From NCBI RefSeq assembly GCF_051014445.1, contig NC_135141.1, positions 32,697,422 to 32,761,421 on the forward strand: a stretch of 64,000 nucleotides of DNA, read 5' to 3'. The stretch is from Colletes latitarsis. Taxonomy: Eukaryota; Arthropoda; Insecta; Hymenoptera; Colletidae. Under the pieces are notes generated by a model that made no database searches, was not told where the DNA came from, and saw only the letters and a list, made by a program, of their open reading frames with translations. Of this stretch, positions 39,066-51,800 are shown in pieces. Every line of letters starts with the position of its first letter. Position 1 is the first letter of the stretch. Made by a program: the position numbers and the translations under genes.

Positions 39066-42000
39066 TCATCCTCTATCCAATGACTATACCAGCTACTATA
39101 ATTTATGCTGTCTTCCATGTTTATTTTGTAATTTACTTTGACGCTACATACTCAAAGAAGTTTCAGCACTTCCTATTGATTATACGACTAGTGTACGATA
39201 AAACTGGATTATAAATTGATAATTTAATTGAAACCTCGCTGATATATTTTTCAATTTTATTTAAAACTGTATATATATATATATATACAAATATATGTAA
39301 GTTTTATATTATGCAGTTTACGACGATGCAAAATTATCCTACAATGTCGAAGAGAATTTCACGTTAAGGTTAGAATAATGTCAGCACACCAGAGGCAACG
39401 ACAACGTTGAATAAAATTGCGAACGCGTGAAATTGCTTCTGCGCGATTTACGCTTTATTCTGTTAATATTCTTACGTTATTATATTACACAATATATCTC
39501 AATTTTACTTATCGAAGAGTGTTGCCTGCCATTATATTCTTGCTCGATTTTTGCATACAAAGAAAATGTAAAATGTAAAACCTACTTGGTGTGTATATTG
39601 AACGTTTTCTCGCGCACCTGCCGTCGACTTACGTTTGTTTCGTGGAAATCCCAATAGAGTGACACGCGAACATATAACATCGTCGTAAATAATCCGTGGT
39701 AACGGAAGTAATTAAACGCCAAAGTCAAAATTTGGACAATGATCTCGATAACGATAATACCGAGTATAAAAGCCATGAAACACAGCGGTGCATCGAACGT
39801 CTCTCGAGTGGTTTATCCTTCAACCCTATCGTCAGCCTTATCTGTCGCCGTGTTGCCTTCAACGCGTTCAGACAGTGCGTTTCCACGAAGTAGAAACATC
39901 TTGCCGGCCCGCATGCAGCATAAGCCAGCTCGCGAGATATACTTTATGGGACAACATTTCGCTGACGCTGTCGTCGTGTACAAGCTGCCGCGAAGAAGTA
40001 TCCCATACATCAGATGCATACACCGTATCTGAGAAACCCCGAACGCTCTCAGTATTCCATCCACATTCTTTCCATTTCAGTTTATTCCATGGTCTTTGCG
40101 CCCTTTCGCCTGTTTCTCGCGATACTACATCTTCTCCCCCTCCTTGTGGCTCTCATTCTCCTCTACTGTGCATTTGTTTCGATGGAAAATTCAAAATTCG
40201 TCCATTGTAATTGTCCCAGAGTCTCTCTGTGTTCATAGTCTCTAATAAAACTTATAAAAAATTCTCTTATAGGAAATTATAGTAAATTTTTTACAAGTTT
40301 TATTAGATATTTAATAGATTAATTGGAAGTGTATGATAATAGAATACGCGATCGAAGGTTTTTCAGGAACGATTCGAATTAGAGTAATTAAGGATGAACA
40401 AAGGGACATTTTAAATTGCACGATCTCTACGGAATATTTTTATCCGAACGTAATTAAATCTTCGCAACTGATTTTTCTAATATTTTGTTGAAGAATATAG
40501 TTCGTTCGAGTTGCTTTAAAAATTTGTGAATGTGTAATTGTATCGAATATTTCGAAATATGTGTAAAACAAATCTGCTCTTTTCGTGACCATTCCACGTA
40601 CGAACGAATTTAAACAAAATTAAATAGTATACGTTTGAAAAATTATTTGAAATTAAATCGTAAGCCAAGGGGTTAAAATCGAAGTCTGTCTTGTTCTCGC
40701 GAGATCCTGAAAGTTGGCGTTGAGTTAGAAGCTATCGGTTATCCTGGCCGTTCTCCACATCCGTTTTCGTACGTTCATCAGAATGGCGGAATCAATATAA
40801 ATCAGCCAGTAGCAAACAGCCCCGTCCAAGTTAGGAATTGAAGTGCATTCAGTCGCAACCCACCGGCTCTCGCAAGCTAAATAACATCCACGCCGTAGAC
40901 CAGACCGGCTGGTAGACGATACAGCCGCTGTCCCGGATCGTAATATCGCTTTAATTATGTGCGCCATATTTGCGCCAGGTCGCGTTATTAATTTCGGGTC
41001 CTCGCACGGAGAGACTTACCATTACGACCTCGGGGGTTACGTCGAGGATCCCGACAACCCTGTGCCACGAAACGACGTCGACAAACCGTGGAGAGGAGCG
41101 AGATGTCAGGAATGGCGAAACAGGGTTGTTCACCGGCTCCCTCATGGCGGTAGTCGCGGTAGCGTGTGGCGCGATGCATTCGCCTAACGCGGCATACGGC
41201 TCATCTTCGAGATGTTATTGCACGACGAAAACGCTACGTCCTGGTCGTATGCAAATTATTTCAAGCGGTAAATTAAACAGCTGAAACCGGGACGTAAATG
41301 CTACCTTCAAGATAAGTCGTTCGCCTGTTCTCGGGCCCCTACCTCTTGCTGGTTGTCTTGGTACGTCGTAACTACGCGATAAATTACTATTTTTTTTTAT
41401 GTTGTATTGTATATTTGGAATATTTAAAGTGGACGATGTTCTTTGGGTTTTGATGTAGAAGGTACTTTGCAAAGTATAGGGATTTTTATTAGCAATTGTG
41501 ACAAAAACTTATCGTCTCGCTGCTCATCGTGTAGGCGTAAATTGGTTACGTGGGCCCAGCCAATACCGTCCTGGCTCTATTATTTTTACCGATGTAATTT
41601 CTCCTCGTTTTCCAGACAGTTTGGTCGGTCGTCTCGCGAAAAATGCGCCCGCGGATTGCGGTTACAGCGAAAATAAATAATCCCCGGAGTCTCTTCCGTT
41701 TCTCGTTTCGTTCCGCTTCGCGTGTCTCGTGTCTGTTACCTTTTTTATCGCGATACCGTCATCTCGTTACACCGTTCCGGCTTTCTACCCCCCCTTCCCA
41801 CCCTTTCCCGCCCCTCTGGACCACGGTTGTGTTCAAAGCCCCCCCTCCCTTTCCCATCTACGCTTCTCACTACGAGAATGTAATATGGTGTTTTTGAAAA
41901 GCGTCGGATGAAAAATTGTTTGCCCGTTTATTGAGACCTCGGCGAGCGAAATGTTTAAATAGCTCGGGGAATAACCTAGTTTGCTCTCTGGAGGTAGGGT

Positions 42001-45000
42001 GGGTAACAATTATATGGGCCTGTTTATTCGACAACGCGAACTATTATTGTTCGTTAGGGCTGTACAAACTGGCAAAACGACGCGACGATCTGGAGCCTGA
42101 GCACTTTCGTAGAGGGCACGAGGCAACAACCACTTTACAACCCCCTCTCTTATGAGTCCGTAAAAGAAATTTAAATCGCATTATTCTCCCTATAAAAGTC
42201 TATTCAGTTTCAAGATTATACAATCCCAGAATTTTCGAAACGATCGAAAATTATTATCCCGTCAGACCTGTCATTCTTCGATGTACAAATATGCCTAACA
42301 CGCAGGGTGTATTTAATCCCTCCTTATTAATACGTAGAGGCAAGTAAAATACTGCTGGAAACGCGAGGGGAGTGATTTATTTAGTCGACAAAAATTTAAT
42401 TAATTTCGGCTCTTCTTCCTGAAGCCCTCTTCGTGTACACAAATAGCTAACAAAAAAAAAAGAGAGGTATTTACATGAGTATAAAAGAATTCTTCATACT
42501 TTCAACATACATTCATCCGTGTTGCGCTATTTATATTTTTCTACTCGTGAAAATACCACCCCTTTTTAGCTGTTTATGTGCTTGGAGAGGACTCCGGCAA
42601 AGAGGGCCAAAATTAATTAATTTTTTGTTTGACTAAATAAATCACTCTTCGCGCATTTCCTGCAGCATTTATATTAATAAACAGGGATTCGTCTGTCGGA
42701 TCTCGACCATATGAACGTAAAATGTTCGAAACTTTGTTAAAGAAACTACTGCAAATATATGAAACGTGAAAAAAAATTTTTATGAAAGTCACAAATAAAA
42801 TATTGCAATATATTGGACGAGTATCTCTCTTTATTTGTTGATGTGTGTTTATAAGGGATGAAAACTATCCTCGGAGTGGATAATGGGTTTTTGCCCGTAT
42901 AATAAATAAATAAATATTTCGAATCAGTACGATGCAAGAACTATAATTTTGTAACTGAATACAACTTTCGTATCCTTTATAATACTTCACGATTCACTAT
43001 GATAGAACTGCACGCCACGTGACGCAAAGTCCTCAATTTTTCTCCTAATTCCACCATCGAACTACCTAATCACTCGCGATAAAGCTCTTTAGTTATCGTT
43101 CGGTTGTGAGTCAATAATTGATAACAGATAATTCCGTTGATATATCGCCAAACGTGAAATAAAACATGCTGCAAATATAGTTCCATTTTCTGAAGTATTA
43201 TGTTTCGCCACAACTGCCCCATTATCACTTTTCATCCGACGTTCATAACCGTTTCGTGTTTCAGTCTAAAAAAGAGAAGCTCGCATTCATCTTTTACCGA
43301 AGGTTGACTGCTGACAGTTTCTGCTGGACCCATTATTCATATTTGCGAGTCTTTTCGATATTTTTCGAGTAACAATAAATCGTGTAATAAGTTGAATCAG
43401 TTACGATTACTATTTACGGATTACCAATCGATGATCTAGACCATAATGAAAAGAAATAAAAAAGCTAGTAAAACGATGCGACGAGTGCATAAATATAGCA
43501 AAAAATTATATCGAAGAATTACACGTAACACGTTTATTGAATAATATTTCAGAATTCGTCTCCTTACTTACGGAACGAGCCTCGTACGTTAATCTTCTCG
43601 TAGCAATTAGCGAGAATTTCGCGTTTAATTTCGCTTTAGTTTTACGTAATGACGTATTTCTTCGGTGATAATGCACTCCGCTCTCGACAGGATGGTAATA
43701 CGTAAGTTTTAATTTAGTTTAATGTTCGCGTCCCGTAGACTGAACACCATCAGCGAAATCTGCTCGGCGGTAACACCGTTGCGACGAGGAATCAATTAAA
43801 TGTCTTTATGCCGGTGTGCATGCGGCGTATTGACACTCAAACTTTACGAAACATCGCGTGACGTCGCCGCGTCTCCTATAATGCGCGGTAAATAGTTCCG
43901 GAAGTTTAGCCACTTTTCGAAACCGTCGCGGCGGCCAAAAGTTCACGAGGTCCGTCCGTATTCGTTAATTACTCTCTTCGAAAACTCGAAGCACCGTCTT
44001 AAATCGCTCCATAATGGCGGCGATAGCGGCCCCGGACAATTTCATTTTGGCCCCGGAGTTTTTAATTACACCGGAAGTGGATCCTTCGAAGCGAAGGAAA
44101 ACAATGTACAAACTTATTCCGGATGCGTTCTACTTTCGATTTCTCCGGAACATTCGTGGGCTACCCATTAATTACAAACGCTTCTCAACTCTTTTGCACT
44201 TTAGATTATTCAGAATTATCGAATAAAATATCGAATTTGTCGAAATGAAAGAATCTACGAATCGTTGTAAATTTTAAGTACTAAAAATTGCAAGCCTAAT
44301 TTCATTTAATTGGAAAAATTTCAAGGTGAACGTTAAGTTCAGAGGACTTTCGAACGAATTGAATTTGGAATTTCGAAATTGCGTTTCGTTTTCTAGCAGC
44401 GTGCACGTCAATTTTCCACAGTTGCTGTGTAATGTTTTGGATGACATTTTGTAGGTGTATTGCGTTGCAACGCGTTGAACATCGCCCGGGAGTTTACCGA
44501 ATAGAGAGTGGAGGACGCGCGTAGAACATTGAAAGCGCTGGTAGAGAGAAAATGTTGAATCGGAGGAAACGTAACGAGCAAAACGATGTTTGAGAGCGAA
44601 ACGTAAAAGATGAGCGATGGCGATGTTTTCAGTCGAGTGCGATAGAACGCGAGCTTTCGCTTTATTTTTGTATCGTTGCGACTTCTAATTTGGTTTCTAT
44701 AGAAGCCAGAAATAAACGTTCCTTCGATACACGCAAGTAAAGTTTGAAATTTTGATAGTGTTTAACTAACAACCAACCACTTTGGCCGATATTTGAACAG
44801 CGATATGATTTATCGGACTTGGAGTTTTGCACTTGTTGGACAAGAAGTCTTCATTATATCGAATCGGCTGGGAGTTCAAGAGGCGGGCGTAACGAGGTCA
44901 TTTTGGACAAGTTTCTTGGTCTAACAATAAGACAGCTTGTCAAACTTGGACATGTTCCCAATGAGTTTTCCAAGTCTCACTTCACTGCGTTCTAGCAAAT

Positions 45001-47199
45001 TCGTGCCCGCAAAGCTTCTACAACATCCGACTCTGTTACCTACCTATAATCGATCATGGACCAAACGTTGTAATATTTAATAAAATTATACAAATACAAA
45101 AACATCTGCTACATCATTGTATTCATTTTGTTCGTAACATATTTTTTAAACGAATTAATGAATAAATGACGACGAAAGTACATTGTAGAAAAATACATGA
45201 TGTAGAAAAACATCGGTGCTGAATTAATAGCGTTACAAGGATTCTTCAATTTTTTCTCAACTCTCTGACTCTAGCACACCCCTATCTCTCTTATATGACT
45301 TTAATCAGAGATTCTATGTATATAAATATGCATGGAATCTCGTATGCATGAAATTTACATTTAGAAAATCGAATATGAATATTATTCAAGAAACTCGAGC
45401 TTCCTTAAACGAGCCTGATTAATTCACAATCAATTTGGAAATAACGATATTGACAATTATTAATTCATAATCCCCCCGATGATCGACTCTTGATCATTAA
45501 TGATTCATATATATTTACCAAACAGTCAAACATAAACATTCTTTTCGACTAATAAACACATTACCCACACATTATATTTTCGATAAAGAATTTTTTTCTC
45601 GGAATTTATTAATCAAAAATAAAATGTATAAACTTCCTACGCTTTATTCGTCAACTTTTAGATACGCCGGATAATTGGAACTCTACTGTATTAAGATTCG
45701 AACAGTGAGCTGCCCAGGGAGACTATAGTTCTCGAACTTAAGATGCGTACACGATACGAACGATGAACAGATTTATAGTAGCCTTGCACTCTATATGTTG
45801 TTGCTCCTCGAGCAATAAAACTCGGGCTGACAATCTGCTGTAGCCCCTAACAAATGGTAACAGATAACGGATACGAAAAGGGTCACACCGTCGTGAACGA
45901 TAAGGCGAAACGACAGTGACGGATAGGCTTCCGTGCAGTTCCGCGAGGTTTCCGCGAGTGCAATTCCATCGGCAATGGACTCTCGAAGCCGCTATCATGC
46001 ACGGTCCAGAGCAATTCCAATAGGCGATCCATTATCTTAAGCGGCGTCAGCCCAATCGATTCGACCCGCTGCTTTTTCCGACCGCGGCGTTCCTCGTATC
46101 TCGAAAATGCCACCCCCGTCGCCGACCCCCGCGGCCCTTCATTTTCGCGAGACGTTAAATTTTTCAGAACGGCTCGCGTAGATACTAAACAACATTCGTT
46201 TACGAATATTGCACTTTCCATGCAAATTTTCCCCTCGCTATCGTTAGCTCGATTTGTCGATATTACGATTAATCGGCGTTAAAAGACATCGCGAGTTTCA
46301 TGCGCCGTTCGACGACGCTCTTTTCCATTTTGTTCGTTTTCGAGATAAAATGGCTGTCGTTTTCAGCGGCGACTGATATACTGCCGGTATATTGGAAATG
46401 CAGAGATAAAGGAAAAGCGCGCAATATAAATTTTCTGTTGTTATTAATACTGGAATTTAGGATGAATAGAAAGTGTTTTTCTTTCGCGACGGTCAGAGAA
46501 TAAACTAAAAAACCATTTCAAAGAAGCATAGTTACTTGTAGTAACTATGTAACTACGTCATTACAAGTAACTATATTTCTTTAATAACAAATGCAAAAAA
46601 AACAATATGTGTATGCATTGATATTACTTTTCTCCCTGCAATATTTCTCGTAATATCTGTAAGTATATAAATTATATGAGACGTGAACCTTTGAGTCTCA
46701 GATAGAATTTTTAGAAATTATTGAACCAGATCCGCACGAAGATTGTCTTGTATTCAATCTTTGTACGGGAACTGATAAGCTCTTACTTAAGAATTCGCTC
46801 AAAAGCCAGAAATGCATGCATTGACTAGAGATTCTGATTTCATCGGCTTATTGTTCTGTCTTCCGTTGTAATCGGATCAAATTCTAGCCGCTGAAAAGCT
46901 CGAATTCCCCTTCTCTGACTGAATTACAACCAGAAACGAATCCCACTTTCACGCCTTGCCGACTTGTCCGTCTGTTTCGGAAGCAGAGATCGCGTACTTA
47001 TTACGTGCAGGTTTATGCGAACAGACGAATAAGGAACTAAAGTGGACTATAGCCAAGTGCCATGGCGGAGATAACAATAGCTTTCGACTGACAATTGATT
47101 TTGGTTTCACAATAGGTACCCTGAAAGGTTTCTGAAAGTGAAAAACATCGATTGTTCGTAATACTTTGTTAATTTAAGTATTTAACGATTCTTTTTCAG
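39066..47199. other. Probable intergenic DNA or intron of the channel gene
   Basis: No exon for TM1 or the first selectivity filter of the channel that starts at 47200 could be found here. A (TA)n lies near 39270-39287. Open frames in GC-richer patches (39788-40210, 40725-41290, 45883-46221) overlap on both strands and are unrecognised. A hairpin lies at 46520-46582. Confidence 0.4.
46520..46582. repeat. Short inverted repeat
   Basis: Arms AAAGAAGCATAGTTACTTGT and ACAAGTAACTATATTTCTTT pair almost fully around a ~20-nt loop that itself contains GTAACTATGTAACTAC. It stands alone; no second copy was seen. Confidence 0.6.
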
Positions 47200-48753
47200 G
47201 TTGTGGCAGCATAGCTCCAAAATCTACGTGGGGCAAGATCGCGACCATGGGTTATGCCAGCTTTGGAATACCGTTGACCCTAGTCTACTTGTCGAGCGCC
47301 GGAGGACTCTTATCCAGATGCGCCAGAGGTGTCTTTACCCGAGCTCTTTGTTGCTGTCTTTGTTCAAACTGCGGCTATTGTTGCTACGACGAACGCCGTA
47401 TGGAGGTGAGTGCACAGAATTTATCATAAACATTCATTAAATATCGATAAACCGAAAGAAACTAATATAAATTGACCATTTACTCGACTTCGCTTGTAAT
47501 TCAAAGTTATCGAAAGTTTTGGTTTTGGTTGTGTAAATGTTCGAGGAAACGGTGTCCCTTTCTTCGCGGATCGATCTTAAAAATTGCTTTTTGATTGGCA
47601 TGGATGCAGGAGAAGGAGAGACGCATGAGGAAGAAACGGCAACAGGAGGAACTGGTGCAGCAGCAGCAACAATTGCAGTTACAGGAGCCCTTTTACGTCC
47701 GCGCGAACGCGTCAACGTTCACGAGCACAGTGGAAATTAAAGCCAGCCCGAAGGACGAAGTGTCGAGTCTTGGATCCGGTGACAGGCCCAACGTTACTAT
47801 ACTCGCACCAATCAGCATTTGTCTCGGCGCAATGCTCTGCTACATCGTGGCAGGCGCTTTTACTCTGCACAAGTTAGACGGCTGGTCCTTTGTGGGTACG
47901 TGTAAAAGAGATCCCGCCATTATCCAAGGAGACAACCACTCTTTCACGCGAATCATACGGTGCTCGAGAAAATATCGGATAAGATTCGAACGTTTCTCAC
48001 ACTTTTTCGACCCTACGGGCCAGAATTAGTTCGTAAATTAATTTCAATTTATTTTTCGTTTGTAAAGACGTCAATGTATGGATTTAAACTGCTAAATCTA
48101 GTTTTGGAACGAATCTGAAAGTTTTAGAAACATTTAGCGATTTAGGGTTAAATTTCTATCCATAATAAAAAGAAACTACTTTATATCGCAGAGCTAAACT
48201 TGCTGTTTCATGTCCAACTGTAGATGCAAGCTACTTCTGCTTCATGAGCCTGAGCACGATCGGGTTCGGCGATATGGTACCCGGTTCCTACCCCCGTCAA
48301 AGCCTTTACGAATCAAAGAACGTAACCATTTGGTTCTGCTCCTGCTACATAATGTCCGGAATGGCGCTCACGGCGATGTGCTTCAACATCCTCCACGACG
48401 AGATCGTTCACAGGCTGAGCCATCAGGCCGAGAAGCAAGAGACTGTGAAAGCCAGCCCGAGCGTGGACGAACTGTCGACGGATCCTTTTGCGTTGACCTC
48501 GTGACAATTTCCGTCTGGCAACCTGTGCCACAGGAGCGGCACCGACGAGAACGACATATGTGGAACGGAACCGCCCACAAGTTTGTTCGCCCACGAGAAC
48601 GAAATCAATATCCTAAAGGACTCTTTCAATCAAGTAGACGTCACCAGAGACTGCAAGCCGATCTTGAAGCTCGAAGATCACGTACCGTCGATTCCTAGTG
48701 TTTACATGTTGCCGAAAGTGGACGAGGAGGCCGAGGAGAACACTGAAATGTAA
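47200..48753 (+). CDS. Two-pore-domain potassium channel (KCNK/TWIK type), 3' part
   Basis: Potassium leak channel of the plasma membrane; K2P subunits dimerise to form one pore. Exons: 47200-47405, 47610-47895 and 48224-48504 (to the first stop) or 48753 (past it). Acceptors are TTTTTCAG, GGATGCAG and AACTGTAG; donors GAG|GTGAGT and GTGG|GTACGT; phases join correctly. Exon 1 starts just after the first filter (GCGSIAPKS), then TM2 (YASFGIPLTLVYLSSAGGLL) and a Cys-rich run CCCLCSNCGYCC. Exon 2 has a basic, Gln-rich loop (KERRMRKKRQQEEL) and TM3 (ISICLGAMLCYIVAGAFTL). Exon 3 has pore 2 with filter STIGFGD and TM4. TM1 and filter 1 must be encoded upstream and were not found. An in-frame TGA at 48502 is followed by 82 more codons ending at TAA 48751. 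Family certain; the exact orthologue among insect K2P genes is not. Confidence 0.95.
48502..48753 (+). other. In-frame TGA followed by an 82-codon coding-like extension
   Basis: The channel frame meets TGA at 48502-48504 (context TCG TGA CAA) and then continues open in the same frame to TAA at 48751-48753. The extension is protein-like, with G/C-ending codons like the exon: segments NEINILKDSFNQVDVTRD and DHVPSIPSVYMLPKVDEEAE. UGA followed by C is a leaky stop context in metazoans. Alternatives: a base error or polymorphism turning a sense codon into TGA, or splicing out of 48501-48533 (GT...AG, 33 nt, would restore frame and remove the stop, but is very short for an intron). Confidence 0.75.
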
Positions 48754-48772
48754 AATTTTTATCTTCCTTCTA

Positions 48773-48775
<3 letters not shown>

Positions 48776-48803
<28 letters not shown>
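48776..48803 (+). repeat. (CA)n microsatellite
   Basis: About 14 CA units starting 22 bp after the distal TAA of the channel gene, probably within its 3' UTR. Confidence 0.95.
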
Positions 48804-48807
<4 letters not shown>

Positions 48808-51800
48808 CGTTTGATAATCGTGATCGAGTCCGTTGGAGGTGGTCGCCTGGCAGATAGGTTCGTTCACGGACGTTCTCGCGAAACAGGATAATATTCTGGA
48901 TCGATACACGTACCGCATCCGTACATGTTAAATATAGAAAAGTAATCGTTCTATCACAGAGACATAGTGTACGCTTCAACGAATAGCGAGGAAACTGAGA
49001 GAACGCTCTGATCGGTTGTCGACGCTGATTTCGAGATTCATTTCTTTTTGTTTCGAAATTTTGTCGGAGGATAATGATAGCTGGAAAGTTAAATGAAACT
49101 AAACTTAAATTATATTCGCGTGGAATAGAATTTTGTTGGATTACCCCCCAGTTATTTACCTTCAAGAAGCTAAAAAATTAACAATTCTATTTTTAATCGT
49201 TCGACTAGATATTGTCATATGCAGAAGTGTGGTTCAATTCATTATTACAATAATATTTCCCCATTTCCTTTACCGAGATTACCGGAAGCAATCGTAAACG
49301 TTTACTTATTTCGGCGAGTCAAAACGGCGGGAGCTACGCAAAAGCAAACGTAGCCTAATTTCGCGATAGTGCACTATTTAATGCCGTGTTTGATAAACCC
49401 AATAACGACATTACGCAAGTTCTAAGTAAGATGTCTTCAAGACATATGAAGTGTCTCCTAAATGTTCTAGGAATTTCCCAAACTTCCTGCAGACGTTCCT
49501 ACGTTAATCCAAGGCTACTCTTAATGAACTTTGCTCCACGTTACTAGAACGTAAAATCTGTGTTTCCGTCTAGACACTTCTCCGATAGCGATGCAGGTAA
49601 CGAAAATTATTTTCTAGATACAGAATAAAAAGAAAGAGAAACAGAAACATAAATATATACGCAAATATATTTTGTTTCTTCCAAATGATTTTTTTTTTCG
49701 AAGAGGTGAGTTCTAAGGCACACCAACGCACGATGAGACCGACTCGATGTTTCTACACGCCTACTTAGATAGAAACTTGTAACAGTATCTATATTTCCAC
49801 ATCTAAGCACTCGCAAAACAAACACATTCTTACCTATAATATAACTAAATCGGTTTTTGCGTCTAGTCTCTAAAACGAAACGTACACATTGACATGCAAG
49901 ACGTTCTTTTTCGTACCGTGCTCGTCAAATAAATTGCATTCGCGTAACGACACTGCCGCGAGAAATGTATCAAACGCATCGACTTTAACACATAAATACC
50001 GATAAGTATATTTTTTAAACGAGCGAATTTTTCTATGGGATAAAGGAAAGAAAGAAACGGATCGAATTCGTTTTTTTTTTTTTGTTTTTTTTTTATACTT
50101 GTAATCAGTACAATTTACAGTTTTCTAACGTGACTTTAACATTTGTACGAACGCACTTTTATTATCGATATTTACTAAAACGATTTTTTATATTCCACGA
50201 TTGATCCGATCACGACGCTACAATCAATCGTTCCCACGAATGCACCGCACGGCCATCGACTAGACGCAGAAATTAATCGCGCGAGAAATCACATTCAAAT
50301 ACTGTGCTCAAGAACAATAACTAAAGTACTGTTGCGAATAAGCACTAATCTTTAAGAGTGTTACATATGAAACTATCCACGCCGTTTAATATTGGTATTC
50401 GTCATAGAATATGAGATTATGGAGTGCGTAACGTATAGCTGTGAATTAGCAGTAAACTATTATTCTCGTCGGTTGAAGGAGCAGACTTTACCAGTTTACT
50501 TTTCACAATAAAACATTGTTCTTTCTTAAAGAATATATTTACAACGTCAAAGTGTACTGTCGTTTGTCTAAAATAGGATGTTTTCTATTTTTAATTTTGT
50601 CTATGAAAATGTTTATACTATTGCCTCTTTAATAATAGCGAAGACAAAATTGGACAAATTTTATTCGCGAATAAGGAATAAAAATTTTAGATTCGTAAAC
50701 TAAGTTTACGTTTCGTTTGTAAATTAAAATAAATAAAAATGTCCAACTCTGGATGGATACACCCACGCGACAGTTAGAGAGGCAAATAACTTGACAGTTA
50801 TAGAGGCACAAGTGTACTTAGCAAGGGTGAATAACTTACATAAAAAAAATGTATCGTCTGCTCCATGCGATCGACGAAAGAATCGCGTGCAGTAGCGAGT
50901 TAGAAGTGTCCCTTTTTTCTGTTTTTTGTAACATATCATAAGATGTAAGCGACTCAAATGCTAAGATCCTTTCGCGTTAAAAAGACAATGGAGAGCGGAA
51001 TCGATAGATAAACGATCTGTTAATCAGAAATAGAATCAAATAAAGTTAGTTGCTCTCCGGTGAATAAATATGCAACAAATACGAGAGGTAACCATCTCTT
51101 TCTCCTTCGTACGTAAGAACAAATAAAAATGCAGGGAAGCAGGAGGGGAGGGGGGGGGCGAATTTAACCCTTGAACTGTTGCTAGATGCTCAGGATAAAG
51201 AAAACACCAAGAATATAAATTTTATGGACAATCGAGTAAGACCTTGCTTTATTTAATTTTTATGTATTTATAAGAATGACTATTTTAGAAAGTAAATTCC
51301 GTGATTAATTTAGTTGAATAATAGCAGAATATGACAATTTATAGTCAAGAATTTATCCGATTAACGTGAAATATAATTATATTCTACAATTGAAATTCTA
51401 ATTTTTCTTGAATTTTTTTCCAATTATTAAATTCTTTTACCACGACGAAAAGAGAACGTCGAACAAATAGATCACTTTCTACGTCTCTCGATAATTTTTA
51501 TTCGTTCTTATCAACAGGAAAGCAAGAGTTGTCTTCGGTATTTGTTCTACGAACAATCTGGTATTCCAATTTTGGAACAACTAAATGGTCAAGCGAATTT
51601 CGCAAGGTGTCTAATGACAGTCGATATTAGCTTGAGCAGTTGCTAGCATTATCGTTATCACTCCGTTGATGATTCGATGGAGGGTCGTGGCCAGTAACCA
51701 AGACAAACTTTACTTTGGTGCTTGCACCAGCCCATCCTGCCATCGATCCAAGCTAGCTGACCGAGCAAACTTCCTCGCACTCGTTCGATTCATTCTGAAG

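Noticed and set aside
46762..46782. miR-184-like string TGTACGGGAACTGATAAGCTC
   Set aside because: Several mismatches to the mature miRNA and no matching hairpin arm nearby.
48501..48533. A 33-nt GT...AG intron that would remove the channel TGA
   Set aside because: It keeps the frame, but is shorter than spliceosomal introns normally found in insects; kept only as an alternative explanation in the readthrough entry.
48210..48698. 162-codon plus-strand frame across channel exon 3
   Set aside because: Shadow frame: the pore 2 and TM4 motifs are in another frame.
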